Below are positions 31,311 through 41,766 of a DNA stretch of 64,000 nucleotides, one piece after another; within the stretch, counting starts at the first letter, position 1; each line of letters starts with the position of its first letter. Made by a program: the position numbers and the translations under genes. The stretch spans positions 4,649 to 68,648 of the forward strand of contig NZ_DATJCS010000010.1 in the NCBI RefSeq assembly GCF_035497915.1. Reading direction: 5' to 3'. The notes under the pieces were generated by a model. The model was not told the DNA's origin. It saw only the letters and a program-made list of their open reading frames with translations, and searched no databases. The DNA is from Serpens sp035497915. GTDB taxonomy: Bacteria; Pseudomonadota; Gammaproteobacteria; Pseudomonadales; Pseudomonadaceae.

Positions 31311-31558
31311 GCTGGGCACCGGGGGCGGCGGCTGCCGCCCTTGGCCGGGATAAACCCGGCCCTACACGGGATGGGCACCAATCCGGGCCGAGGAATTGCT
31401 CCTGTAGGGCCGGCTTTACGCCGGCCGACGGAGCCGAGGCTGTGCGCCGGGGGCGGCTGCCGCCCTTGGCCGGGATAAACCCGGCCCTACAAGGATGGAC
31501 ACCAATCCGGGCCGAGGAATTGCTCCTGTAGGGCCGGCTTTACGCCGGCCGGCGGGGC
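31311..31558. repeat. Two tandem copies of a 124-bp REP-containing unit
   Basis: Copies begin near 31311 and 31437; the landmark CCTGTAGGGCCGGC recurs at 31401 and 31525 (period 124). Each unit contains two inverted palindromes (GGCCGGGATAAACCCGGCC and GTAGGGCCGGC-TTTAC-GCCGGCC). It fills most of the 280-bp space between convergent metZ and the MFS gene. Confidence 0.9.
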
Positions 31559-31589
31559 TGCGGAAGTGCACCGTATGGCGCCAGCGCCC

Positions 31590-32762
31590 TTAACCGCGTT
31601 GCGCTCCCAGCAGCAGCCGAACCCCCATCCCCAGACCGATCAGCGCAAACAGCGCGGAGATCGCGAACAGGCCCGCCAGGCCGCTCAGCGGCACCAGCAG
31701 TCCCATCAGCGGGCCGGCCAGGCCCAGGGCCAGATCGAAGAACAGCGCAAAGGCGCCCAGCGCCGAGCTGCGATTCGAGGCCGGTACCTGCTGGATGACC
31801 TCCACCGCCAGCGCCGGGTATAGCAGCGACAGGCCCAGCCCGGTCAGCGCCGCGCCGGCGAACACCAGCGCCGGGCCCGGCGCCAGCCAGATCAGCAACA
31901 GCCCGAGCAGCTCCACACCCAGACAGGCCAGCGCCACCCGGTAGCCGCCCCAGCGGCCGATGCTGTCGGAAAATACCAGCCGTGCGCCGATGAAGGCGGC
32001 GCCGAAGGCGCTCAGCGCGTAGCCGGCGCCGTCCCAGCCACGACTGGTGAAATACAGCGCCACGAAGGTCGACAGCGTGCCGTAGCCGAGCGTGCCCAGC
32101 GCCAGGGTCATGCCGCCGGGCAACACGCGACCGAACACGCGGCGGAAGGGCAGGCGGGCCTCGACGCTGACCGGCAGGGCCGCCTGGCGGCGGATCAGCG
32201 GCAGACCGCCAAGCGCCAGCGCGAGGGTGATGGCACCCAGTGTCCAGGCGCCGAAGCGATCGGCCAGGGCCATGCCGAGCGGGGCGCCGATGGCGATGGC
32301 GCCGTAGACGGCGATGCCGTTCCAGGAAATCACCCGGGCGGTGTGTTCCACCCCGGCGCGGGCGATGGCCCAGCTCAGCGCGCCGGTGCCCATCAGGCCC
32401 TGGGCGGCCCCCAGCAGCACGCGACCCAGCAGCAGGCCGCCCAGGGTGACGGCCGGCAGGCTGTCCAGGCGGATCGCCAGCAGCGTCAGCAGGCCGCTCA
32501 GCCCGCAGGCCAACAGGCCATAGGTCACCGCGCGGCGCGGACCCAGCCGGTCGCACAGGCTGCTGGTCAGCGGGCGGGCGAGCAGGGTGGTGAGGTACTG
32601 GGCGCTGATCACCAGCCCGGCCAGCGCCGAGCCATAACCGAGGCTGTCATGCACATAGCCGGGCAGCACCGCCAGCGGCAGGCCGGTGCAGAAGTAGATC
32701 AGGGCGGTGAAGACGATCAGGACAAGGACTTGCGCGGGATCGCGCAACCGGGCTGCGCTCAT
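31590..32762 (-). CDS. MFS transporter (YhhS/YfcJ-like)
   Basis: 390-residue major facilitator with about 12 transmembrane segments. The loop 2-3 motif appears as RPLTSSLCDRLGPRRAV (about residues 62-78), and the family's helix 5 region as SWNGIAVYGAIAIGAPLG. The sequence resembles the YhhS/YfcJ group of uncharacterised exporters, whose substrates are poorly defined; arabinose and glyphosate-type efflux have been suggested for relatives. Start ATG at 32762; no clear ribosome site. It faces metZ across the REP array and is separated from the DAHP synthase gene behind it by a palindrome. Confidence 0.88.
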   Translation of the reverse strand: MSAARLRDPAQVLVLIVFTALIYFCTGLPLAVLPGYVHDSLGYGSALAGLVISAQYLTTLLARPLTSSLCDRLGPRRAVTYGLLACGLSGLLTLLAIRLDSLPAVTLGGLLLGRVLLGAAQGLMGTGALSWAIARAGVEHTARVISWNGIAVYGAIAIGAPLGMALADRFGAWTLGAITLALALGGLPLIRRQAALPVSVEARLPFRRVFGRVLPGGMTLALGTLGYGTLSTFVALYFTSRGWDGAGYALSAFGAAFIGARLVFSDSIGRWGGYRVALACLGVELLGLLLIWLAPGPALVFAGAALTGLGLSLLYPALAVEVIQQVPASNRSSALGAFALFFDLALGLAGPLMGLLVPLSGLAGLFAISALFALIGLGMGVRLLLGAQRG

Positions 32763-32873
32763 GGGGGCTGCACGCTGTGGCTGGGACGAACTGCCGCATG
32801 ATGCTGCAGGTGGCGCGGAGAAAGGAAGCAGCCTAACGAAATTTTCGGTGATCGGTTGATCGCGACACCGACC

Positions 32874-32905
32874 GTAGGGGTGGCCAACGCAACGCGTTGG
32901 CCACC
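32874..32905. repeat. REP-type palindrome
   Basis: GTAGGGGTGGCCAACGC followed by AAC and the exact complement (12-bp arms 32879-32890 and 32894-32905). The GTAGGG head and the GGTGG stem start place it with the elements at 17933 and 49117. It lies downstream of the DAHP synthase gene. Confidence 0.75.
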
Positions 32906-32928
32906 ATTGGCGGCCGGAGGCTCCGCTA

Positions 32929-34269
32929 CTACCCCAGCCCTTTCAGGCTCTCGGCGATCATGAACGCTAGCTCCAGCGACTGGTCGGCGTTCAGGCGCGG
33001 ATCGCAGTGGCTGTGGTAGCGATCCGACAGCCCAGCCTCGGTAATTGGCCGGCAGCCGCCGATGCACTCGGTGACGTTCTGGCCGGTCATCTCGATGTGG
33101 ATGCCGCCCGGGTAGCTGCCCTCGGCGCGGTGCACGGCGAAGAATTCGCGCACTTCCTGCAGCACGCTGGCGAAGTCGCGGGTCTTGTAGGCGCCGGCCT
33201 TGATGGTGTTGCCGTGCATGGGATCGGAACTCCACAGCACCAGGCGGCCCTCTTCGGTGACGGCGCGGATCAGGCGCGGCAGGTGCTGCTCGACCTTGCC
33301 GGCGCCCATGCGCACGATCAGGTTGAGGCGGCCCGGATCGTTCTCCGGGTTGAGGATGTCGATCAGGCGCAGCAGCTCGTCCGGCTGGGTGCTCGGGCCG
33401 ATCTTCACGCCGATCGGGTTGCCCACCCCGCGCAGGAATTCCACGTGCGCGCCGTCCGGCTGGCGGGTGCGGTCGCCGATCCACAGCATGTGCGCGGAAC
33501 AGTCGTACCAGTCGCCGCTCAGGCTGTCGCGGCGCACGAAGGCCTGCTCATAGTTGAGCAGCAGTGCCTCGTGGGCGGTGAAGAAGCTCGCCTCGCGCAG
33601 CTGCGGCACGCCGTCCAGGCCGCAGGCGCGCATGAACGCCAGCGTCTCGTCGAGGCGGCCGGCCAACTGCTGGTACTTCTCGGCCAGCGCCGAATTGGCG
33701 ATGAAATCCAGGTTCCACTGGTGCACCTGGTGCACGTCGGCGAAACCGCCCTGGGCGAAGGCGCGCAGCAGGTTGAGGGTGGCGGTGGACTGGTTGTAGG
33801 CCTGGATCAGGCGCTCCGGATCCGGCACGCGGCTGCGGGTGTCGAACTCGATGCCATTGACGATGTCCCCCCGGTAGGCGGGCAGGGTGACGCCGCCCTG
33901 GGTTTCCTCGCCGGACGAGCGCGGCTTGGCGAACTGGCCGGCCATGCGGCCGATCTTCACCACCGGGCAGCCGGCGGCGAAGGTCATGACGATGGCCATC
34001 TGCAGCAGCACCTTGAAGGTGTCGCGGATCTTGGCGGCGGAGAATTCCGCAAAGCTTTCCGCGCAGTCGCCGCCCTGCAGCAGGAAGGCGCGGCCCTGGG
34101 TGACCTCGGCGAACTGGCGGCGCAGCTCGCGGGCCTCGCCGGCGAACACCAGCGGCGGGTAGCCGGCCAGGGTGTTTTCCACGCGGGCGAGATGGGCGGC
34201 GTCGGGGTAGTCGGGTTGCTGCTGGATGGATCGGCTTCTCCAGCTGTCGGGGGTCCAGGGTTGCGACAT
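32929..34269 (-). CDS. Class II 3-deoxy-7-phosphoheptulonate (DAHP) synthase
   Basis: First step of the shikimate pathway (phosphoenolpyruvate + erythrose-4-phosphate), plant/Mycobacterium-type. 446 residues. Characteristic blocks: LLQGGDCAESF (Cys metal ligand), GRMAGQFAKPRSS, WIGDRTRQPDGAHVEF, GPSTQPDELL, SDPMHGNT (metal His) and HIEMTGQNVTECIGG. Start at 34269 (MSQPWTPDSWRS), spaced correctly from GAAGAGAG; the adjacent ATG at 34272 is too close. Type II enzymes in pseudomonads occur both for general aromatic synthesis and, as PhzC, for phenazines; with no phz genes nearby this is the housekeeping type. Divergent from the spermidine-synthase-like gene. Confidence 0.95.
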   Translation of the reverse strand: MSQPWTPDSWRSRSIQQQPDYPDAAHLARVENTLAGYPPLVFAGEARELRRQFAEVTQGRAFLLQGGDCAESFAEFSAAKIRDTFKVLLQMAIVMTFAAGCPVVKIGRMAGQFAKPRSSGEETQGGVTLPAYRGDIVNGIEFDTRSRVPDPERLIQAYNQSTATLNLLRAFAQGGFADVHQVHQWNLDFIANSALAEKYQQLAGRLDETLAFMRACGLDGVPQLREASFFTAHEALLLNYEQAFVRRDSLSGDWYDCSAHMLWIGDRTRQPDGAHVEFLRGVGNPIGVKIGPSTQPDELLRLIDILNPENDPGRLNLIVRMGAGKVEQHLPRLIRAVTEEGRLVLWSSDPMHGNTIKAGAYKTRDFASVLQEVREFFAVHRAEGSYPGGIHIEMTGQNVTECIGGCRPITEAGLSDRYHSHCDPRLNADQSLELAFMIAESLKGLG

Positions 34270-34427
34270 CATGCTCTCTTCGGCGGCTTGGAAATGACGC
34301 CGCCTATGCTACTCCATGCCGATTGCGCTCCGATGAAGGGGTTGCGATTGTGTTTCCCGCGCGCTTTGGCAAGCATAGGCACCCCCTTCGGCCGCCCTGG
34401 CCGGTTGCAAGCAGGTTGTATGACGCG

Positions 34428-35210
34428 ATGAGTAGTGAACAGACGCCGCCGGGCGTGCCGGATGTGCAGGAAGAACGGCTGCTGGCCGAGGTGCGTGACG
34501 CCTATGGCCTGATCCGTGTGGTGGAAATGGGCGACTACCGCTTCCTGGAGTTCGGCGATCAGGTGGAGCAGAGCTGCGTGTTCACCGCCGACCCGGCCTG
34601 GCTGGAGTACGACTACACCCGCGCCATGCTGCTCGGTGCGCTGGCCCACCCGGCGCCGGAATCGGCGCTGTTTCTCGGCCTGGGTGCCGGCAACCTGACT
34701 CAGGCGTGCCTGAAGTTCCTGGCGCTGGACGATGTGGAAGTCATCGAGCTGCGCCCGGACGTGCCGCGCCTGGCCATGGAATACCTCGGGCTGGACGACG
34801 ATCCGCGCCTGACCATCCGCATCGGCGACGCCCTGGAGCTGCTGGACAGCGCCGAGCGGCCCGACCTGCTGTTCGTCGACCTGTACACCGACCTCGGCCC
34901 CGGCCCCGGGCACCTGGCCTGGAAATTCCTGGAAGCCTGCCAGGCTAAGCTCAACCCGGGCGGCTGGCTGATCATCAACCAGTGGGCCACCGACGATGGC
35001 AAGCCGCTGGGTGCCGCGCTGCTGCGCGGGCTGTTCCATCACCATTACTGGGAATGTCCGGTGAAGGAGGGCAACGTCGCCCTGCTGGTGCCCGCCGAGC
35101 TGGAGCAGACCCTGGACTTCGCGGCATTGCGTGAGCGCGCCCAGGCCCTGCAGCCGCGCCTGGGCTATAGCCTGGCGTCTTTGATCGAGGCGATCCGGCC
35201 CGCCAGCTGA
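34428..35210 (+). CDS. Spermidine synthase-like (aminopropyltransferase-fold) protein
   Basis: 260 residues. Rossmann methyltransferase/spermidine-synthase fold: FLGLGAGNLTQACLKF (cofactor loop, about residues 85-100), VEVIELRPDV (acidic residue that holds the cofactor ribose), RIGDALELL, and LLFVDLYTDLGPGPGH at the catalytic position. The usual catalytic D-x-x-D-P-x-GP is altered to D-L-Y-T-D-L-GP, and no speD is nearby, so it may not make spermidine. Start ATG 34428 (MSSEQTPP) is chosen over an upstream frame at 34323 whose N terminus is not family-like. Divergent from the DAHP synthase gene. Confidence 0.8.
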   Translation: MSSEQTPPGVPDVQEERLLAEVRDAYGLIRVVEMGDYRFLEFGDQVEQSCVFTADPAWLEYDYTRAMLLGALAHPAPESALFLGLGAGNLTQACLKFLALDDVEVIELRPDVPRLAMEYLGLDDDPRLTIRIGDALELLDSAERPDLLFVDLYTDLGPGPGHLAWKFLEACQAKLNPGGWLIINQWATDDGKPLGAALLRGLFHHHYWECPVKEGNVALLVPAELEQTLDFAALRERAQALQPRLGYSLASLIEAIRPAS

Positions 35211-35249
35211 CGCACCCTGATGGTGCGACGATAGTGGCACTTGGCCCTG

Positions 35250-35272
35250 AACTGGTGCGAAACGCACCGGTT
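35250..35272 (+). other. Hairpin after the spermidine-synthase-like gene
   Basis: A 10-bp stem with one G-U pair (35250-35259 with 35263-35272) and an AAA loop. No T tract follows, so termination here would be weak. Confidence 0.4.
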
Positions 35273-35355
35273 CGGGGCGGTTTCGGGCCCGGGAAGCTGG
35301 TCCGGGAATTGCTCTGCACCGAAGGTTACCGCTGTCGGTCGCAAGGAATTCCCCG

Positions 35356-37506
35356 ATGTCCCATTCGAGTGCATACATGAATCTGTCGGCCGCCGAGCGC
35401 GGCTGGTTGCCCTGGTTCGGCAAGACCGGCCGCCTGGCCATGGGCTGGGCCTGCTGGCTGAACCGCGGGCTGGCGGCGGAGCTGGAACAGACGTTCGAGG
35501 GCATCGCCCAGACGCGCATGAAAAGGCTCCAGCAGTGGAGCGAGGCGCACTGGACGCGTCTGGGCGAGCTGGCGCAGGGAATGGGCGCGGACTGGCCGAC
35601 CCCCGACCCGCTGCGCCTGCGCGACGAGCAGCGGCAACTGGCGGACTGCTCGGAGCTGTTCGTGGTGGACGCGGCCGGCCGGGTGCTGGCCTCCAGCAGC
35701 GAAGCGCGCATAGGCCAGACCGATACCGCGCCGCGCGCACTCGCGGAGGGTCTGCGCAAGCCCTTCCTGCACGGCCCGTATCGCGACCCCTGGACCGAAC
35801 GCCTGGGCGCCAGCAGCTCGCGTTTCCATGATGCAGTCACGCTGATGTTCTTCCAGCCGATCCTGGTCGACGGTCGGAGCCAGGGTTGCCTGTGCGCGCG
35901 GGTGCCCAACGATGTGCTGGGTGATCTGATCCAGCGCGAAGCCGGGCATGTCTATCCGGACTCCGGCGACAACTACCTGTTCATGGTCGAGTCGCGCTTT
36001 GACCCGGCGATCGCGGTCGGCACCGCACTGTCGCGCTCGCGCTTCGAGGACGACACCTTCAGCCTCGGCGAGAACCTCAAGGGCGGCGTGCATACCGCCT
36101 GGGGCACGGTGCGCGTGCAGCGCCATACCGAGCTGGAGCTGCGCTTCACCGATCCGGCCACCGGTGAGCTGCACCCCGGCGTGCGCGAAACCATCGCGCG
36201 CGGCCAGAATCTGTTCGTCAGCTATCCGGGCTACTCGGACTACCGGCACATCCCGGTGATCGGCAAGGGCGTCACCTTCCAGTTGCCTGGCTCGCCGGAT
36301 CGCTGGGGCATGATGTGCGAGGCCGATCTGGAAGAGGTCTACCGGCGCCGCTCACTGGCTTACGGCTTGATGAAGACCTACCTGGCCACCGTGCTGACGC
36401 TGTTCGGCCTGCGCGTCGGCCTGCAGCACCTCGGCGGGCTCTCCGGCTGGGCGCTGGACGCCATGGATTTCGGCCTGCTGCTGCTCGGTGCCGGGGCCTT
36501 CGCCGCATTCGGGCCGAACCGCCTGGCCGCGCGCCTGCGGCGCATGACCGGCGTGGTGCGCACCATCGCCGAGGGCGGCGGCAACCTCAGTCAGCGTCTG
36601 GACCGGGCGCCGCTGGGCAACGACGAGAGCGGCGACATGGGCCGCTGGATCAACAGCCTGATCGACAGCCTGGACAACCTGGTGGGCGAGGTCATCCAGG
36701 TTTCCGCCCAGGTGCGCGACACCAACGCGCGGATGCTGGAGCGCAGCGGCGAGGCGGCTGGCACCAGTCGCGGCGTCAACGAGGAGATCCACCGGCTGCT
36801 GCTGCTGGTCGAGGAGCAACTGGGCGAGATCCAGCAGGCGGCCAGCACGGCCGGCGAGATGAAGAGCGCCATGGACGCAGTGGTGGCCGGCGCCCGCGAA
36901 CGCTTCGAGCAGGTGCGCAGCGGCACCCGCTCAATCCGCGACGTGATGGAGCGTTCCGCCCTCGGCGTGCAGCGCCTGGACAGCCGCATGGCGGAGATCG
37001 ACGGCATCGTCGGGCTGATCGCCGACATCACCGCACAGACCAACCTGCTGGCGCTCAACGCGGCCATCGAGGCGGCGCGCGCCGGCGATCACGGGCGCGG
37101 TTTCGCCGTGGTCGCCGGCGAGGTGCGCACCCTGGCGCAGCGCACCGCCCAGGCCGCCGAGAACATCGGCACCCTGGTGGAAAGCCTGCAGGCCGAAACC
37201 CGGCGCGAAGTGCAAAGCATGGAAGCCGGGGTCAAGGACGTCGATGCGCGCCTGCAGCACAGCGAGACGGAAGGCGCGGAGAACGGCCAGTTGCACGAGC
37301 GGGTGCAGCGCATGTTCGAGATCATCCAGCAGCTCAACCAGCGCAGCCTGCATTACGGGCAGACCATCCGCGGCGTGGAACAGGCCGCCGGCGACATGGG
37401 CCATACCCTGGACGGGCTGGCCGGCAGCGCCGAGCGGGTGCGGCATACCGCCAATCGTCTGCAACGACTGGTCGGCCAGTTCCGGGTCAGCCAGCGCGGC
37501 GCCTAG
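35356..37506 (+). CDS. Methyl-accepting chemotaxis-like protein with Cache-like sensor and no N-terminal anchor
   Basis: 716 residues. The C-terminal signalling domain is canonical (IADITAQTNLLALNAAIEAA, then GRGFAVVAGEVRTLAQRTA). Two hydrophobic segments lie in the middle (about residues 340-358 and 370-388), followed by a HAMP-like linker. The first 330 residues look like a double-Cache sensor (ELFVVDAAGRVLASSS, RVPNDVLGDLI, NYLFMVES), normally periplasmic, but there is no convincing N-terminal transmembrane helix or signal peptide before it. With the start at 35356 (AAGGAA eight bases upstream), the sensor would be cytoplasmic unless GRLAMGWACWLNRGLAA serves as a weak anchor. The ligand is unknown and there are no che genes nearby. 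Confidence 0.87.
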   Translation: MSHSSAYMNLSAAERGWLPWFGKTGRLAMGWACWLNRGLAAELEQTFEGIAQTRMKRLQQWSEAHWTRLGELAQGMGADWPTPDPLRLRDEQRQLADCSELFVVDAAGRVLASSSEARIGQTDTAPRALAEGLRKPFLHGPYRDPWTERLGASSSRFHDAVTLMFFQPILVDGRSQGCLCARVPNDVLGDLIQREAGHVYPDSGDNYLFMVESRFDPAIAVGTALSRSRFEDDTFSLGENLKGGVHTAWGTVRVQRHTELELRFTDPATGELHPGVRETIARGQNLFVSYPGYSDYRHIPVIGKGVTFQLPGSPDRWGMMCEADLEEVYRRRSLAYGLMKTYLATVLTLFGLRVGLQHLGGLSGWALDAMDFGLLLLGAGAFAAFGPNRLAARLRRMTGVVRTIAEGGGNLSQRLDRAPLGNDESGDMGRWINSLIDSLDNLVGEVIQVSAQVRDTNARMLERSGEAAGTSRGVNEEIHRLLLLVEEQLGEIQQAASTAGEMKSAMDAVVAGARERFEQVRSGTRSIRDVMERSALGVQRLDSRMAEIDGIVGLIADITAQTNLLALNAAIEAARAGDHGRGFAVVAGEVRTLAQRTAQAAENIGTLVESLQAETRREVQSMEAGVKDVDARLQHSETEGAENGQLHERVQRMFEIIQQLNQRSLHYGQTIRGVEQAAGDMGHTLDGLAGSAERVRHTANRLQRLVGQFRVSQRGA

Positions 37507-37539
37507 GCAGCGGCTGCCGGCCGTGCGCGGGCTGACCTT

Positions 37540-37632
37540 GTAGGGCCGGGTTGATCCCGGCTGGACGGGGCTGAATCCGACACCGGGGCGCGGGCGACAC
37601 TCCGTCGGCCGGCGTAAAGCCGGCCCCACAGG
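37540..37632. repeat. REP pair, GTAGGGCCGG family
   Basis: TGTAGGGCCGGGTTGATCCCGG at the left and GTCGGCCGGCGTAAAGCCGGC followed by CCCAC at the right, in opposite orientations. It has the same arrangement as the units at 57101. Confidence 0.85.
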
Positions 37633-37754
37633 GTTTGGGCTGCCGGCACCGCCGGGTAGAGGGTGCCGGCCGTGACCCGCGAGTGTTCCGCGGGATGCTC
37701 GCCAAAGGGCGGCACGTCCGTCAAAAAAAGCGCGCAGAGGCGCCACGTTTCCGG

Positions 37755-37960
37755 TATAGTGCGCGCCGGTCGCAATTGCGGCTCCGATCAGGTTCCACGA
37801 AGCATCGCTTCGCTACAGGTCCGCTCCGCGGCCTACCTTCGTCGTTTCATTCATTCACATCGCAAATCCTCGCCGCCAGGCTGCCAGGGTGACCCACAAG
37901 GTCGATCACGGCATGCGCAGTCTTGCTCATGGGTGTTTGCGAATGCAAAGAGGCAACCCC
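37755..37960 (+). promoter_or_regulatory. deaD promoter (-10) and long 5' leader
   Basis: TATAGT at 37755-37760 is a likely -10; no clear -35. This implies a leader of about 195 nt before the deaD ATG, ending in a small hairpin (TTTGC-GAAT-GCAAA) just before the ribosome site. Long structured leaders are usual for cold-inducible RNA helicase mRNAs. The rest of the 454-bp gap is REP repeat. Confidence 0.45.
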
Positions 37961-39634
<1,674 letters not shown>

Positions 39635-39652
39635 TCCTCGGTCGCGTCACCC

Positions 39653-39681
39653 GAAACCCCGCCCTGGCGGGGTTTCTTTTT
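39653..39681 (+). terminator. Intrinsic terminator after deaD
   Basis: A 10-bp perfect stem (39653-39662 with 39667-39676), 4-nt loop, five T at 39677-39681. Confidence 0.92.
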
Positions 39682-39900
39682 GGCCGGGAAAAAGACCTGG
39701 CAGGGCGAAAGACCATGTATTCATTGTGACTGTTCAGGACGAACGGTAGACTCGCCGCCTGTGATCCGGTTCACGGAGTTCTGCGACAGACGGAAGAGTG
39801 CCCGGCACGCCGACTGGGCGGGGCTTTGCTGTTCCAGGCACGTCTATTTCGTCGAAAGCCAGGGCCTGAGGGCCGTGGCAGCACAAAGAGCAGTTGAAAA

Positions 39901-40131
39901 ATGAGCAGTGCAGAAACGCAGTCGCACGAAACCACGGCGCCGAAGCGCCCGTCCCGATCCCACAAGGCCGAGCCCACCCTGCGGGCCAGCGCGCTGTTCG
40001 CGTTGCGCGTCTACAACAGCCATATCCTCGAAGGCCTGCTGGATGAGCACATCCGCGCGGTGATGCATGCGCGCACCGAAGAGCAGATCCGTGAAGTGAT
40101 TGCCATGGCGGATCGCCTGCTGCGCCGCTAG
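39901..40131 (+). CDS. Small helical protein of unknown function
   Basis: 76 residues. A Ser/Thr/Lys-rich N terminus (about 25 residues) is followed by a helical region (ASALFALRVYNSHILEGLLD, then EEQIREVIAMADRLLRR). There is no signal peptide or recognisable domain. ATG 39901 has AAAGAG about 8-13 nt upstream. Its stop overlaps the end of the convergent diguanylate cyclase gene by 4 nt. The regular amphipathic pattern and codon use look genuine, but the gene could be a chance frame. The region 39682-39900 before it holds no other gene. Confidence 0.55.
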   Translation: MSSAETQSHETTAPKRPSRSHKAEPTLRASALFALRVYNSHILEGLLDEHIRAVMHARTEEQIREVIAMADRLLRR

Positions 40132-41678
40132 CCGGGGGCGCGCACCACGCGGTTACGGCCCTCTTCCTTGGCCCGGTACATCGCCTCGTCGGCACCCTTG
40201 AGCACCTTTTCCGGCAGAGGGCTGGTCTGCGGATAGTGCGCCACGCCGAAAGACAGCGTCACCGGGCGCCCGGTGGGCGAGGCCGTTTCCTCCATCAGCC
40301 GGCGCAGGCGCTCGGCGACCTGGGCGGCATCGTCCAGGTCGGTATCCGGCAGCAGCATCATGAATTCCTCGCCGCCGCTGCGGCACAGCACGTCGCTGGC
40401 GCGCGCCACCTTGCGGATCTGGCTGGCCAGGAACTGCAGCGTGCGGTCGCCGACGTCGTGGCCGTGCTGGTCGTTGACCTGCTTGAAGTGGTCGATATCC
40501 ATCAGCACCACGGCGAAGGGGCGCGCATCGCCTTCCCATTCGTCGAGGGCCAGCTGGGCGCCGCGCCGGTTGACCAGTCCGGTCAGTGGATCGGTGATGG
40601 ACTCCAGGTTCAGCTTGCCGATCTTGCGGTTGAGCAGTTCCAGGCCGCTGAGAATCGAGCGCTTTAGCTGCGTCGCCTCGTAGTACCAGGACCGGACCTT
40701 GCGCACCTCCTGGGCCGCCAGCAGGCCGTCCGGCTGCTGCACCCCCTTCGCCAGCTGGCGCAGGGGCTGGGCGATGATCAGCGACAGCCAGCCGATCACC
40801 AGCATCACCAGCAGCAGGAACGGCAGCACGAAGCTCGCCACCTCCCAGGCCAGCAGGCGCAGTTCCGCCAGGCTCGTTTCCAGCGGACGCTGGGTCACCA
40901 CGCCCCATTCGGCGCCCCGCACGGTGGCGTAGCCAGCCAGCACCTCTTCGCCCTTTTCGCTGATCAGCTGCAGGCTGCCGCTGCGGCCGGCGAGCACCGC
41001 CTGGGTGATCTCGCTGGCCTCGATCCGCTGGCCGATCCATTGCGGATCATCGTGATAGAGCACTTGCCGGTCAGGGGCGAAGGCGTAGAGGTAGGAGCCG
41101 TCGCGGTGGTAATGCTTGCCCAGCATGCGGTTCAGCACGCTGGGTTCGCGCAGGTACATGGAACCGCCCAGGTAGCCGCGGAACTGCCCCTGGTCGTCGA
41201 ACAGCGGGTGGGCGAGCGCCACCACCAGGCGTCCTCCTCGGGTGGTGAAGGGGGGCGAGACCAGCGGCTCGCGACGCCGCAGGATCTCTTCCGAGCCGGC
41301 GCTGATGCGCTCGGCGGCCCGCTGCGGATCATGGGGGGAAAAGGCCCGCAGGGTACCTTCAGCACTCACCAGGTAGACGGAGTTGAAGGTGTCGAGCTGC
41401 AGGCGCAGGCGCTCCAGTTCGGCAGCGACGAAGGCCGGATCGTCCAGGCGGGTGCGCAGCAGGTTGGCGCTGAAGGCCAGGCGCCGCTGCGAGGCGTACA
41501 GAAAGTCCTCGGTCAGCTCAGCCAGTTTCACGGCATAGATGCGATTGGTTTCCAGGGTCCGCTCGATCAGCAGATGACGTTGCAGCTGGTAACCGGAATA
41601 CAGGAGAAAGGCTTGCACCAGCAGGGTTGCGCAGATGCTCAGGAGCAGAATCAGACGGCGAAGATCGAGCATTGGCAT
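40128..41678 (-). CDS. Membrane-bound Cache-GGDEF diguanylate cyclase
   Basis: 516 residues; makes c-di-GMP in response to a periplasmic signal. Transmembrane helix 1 (about residues 8-30), a double-Cache periplasmic sensor (about 40-280; VYLVSAEGTLRAFSP, PLFDDQGQFRGYLGG, AGYATVRGAEWGVVTQRP), transmembrane helix 2 (about 283-305), a HAMP-like linker, then GGDEF (about 355-512). The active motif is RSGGEEF, with the inhibitory I-site RASD exactly five residues before it, and DIDHFKQVND is intact, so the enzyme should be active and product-inhibited. Start at 41678; no strong ribosome site. It lies downstream of the HU gene on the same strand, after a GC hairpin. Confidence 0.92.
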   Translation of the reverse strand: MPMLDLRRLILLLSICATLLVQAFLLYSGYQLQRHLLIERTLETNRIYAVKLAELTEDFLYASQRRLAFSANLLRTRLDDPAFVAAELERLRLQLDTFNSVYLVSAEGTLRAFSPHDPQRAAERISAGSEEILRRREPLVSPPFTTRGGRLVVALAHPLFDDQGQFRGYLGGSMYLREPSVLNRMLGKHYHRDGSYLYAFAPDRQVLYHDDPQWIGQRIEASEITQAVLAGRSGSLQLISEKGEEVLAGYATVRGAEWGVVTQRPLETSLAELRLLAWEVASFVLPFLLLVMLVIGWLSLIIAQPLRQLAKGVQQPDGLLAAQEVRKVRSWYYEATQLKRSILSGLELLNRKIGKLNLESITDPLTGLVNRRGAQLALDEWEGDARPFAVVLMDIDHFKQVNDQHGHDVGDRTLQFLASQIRKVARASDVLCRSGGEEFMMLLPDTDLDDAAQVAERLRRLMEETASPTGRPVTLSFGVAHYPQTSPLPEKVLKGADEAMYRAKEEGRNRVVRAPG

Positions 41679-41734
41679 GGAAGAGGGCGGTGGGCCTGGG
41701 TCGACCCGGCGCGAAAACGTGGGAAACAGCGGGT

Positions 41735-41760
41735 CGCCGCCCCGGGTTCCCGGGGCGGCG
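41735..41760 (-). terminator. GC-rich hairpin after the HU gene
   Basis: Perfect 12-bp arms (41735-41746 and 41749-41760) with a TT centre, between the HU stop and the cyclase start. A short TTT follows on the minus strand. It is a probable but weak terminator. Confidence 0.5.
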
Positions 41761-41766
41761 CATGGA

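Noticed and set aside
35948..36259. A short plus-strand frame inside the chemoreceptor gene
   Set aside because: It is a +2 shadow of the receptor frame, Arg/Ser-rich and without a start signal.
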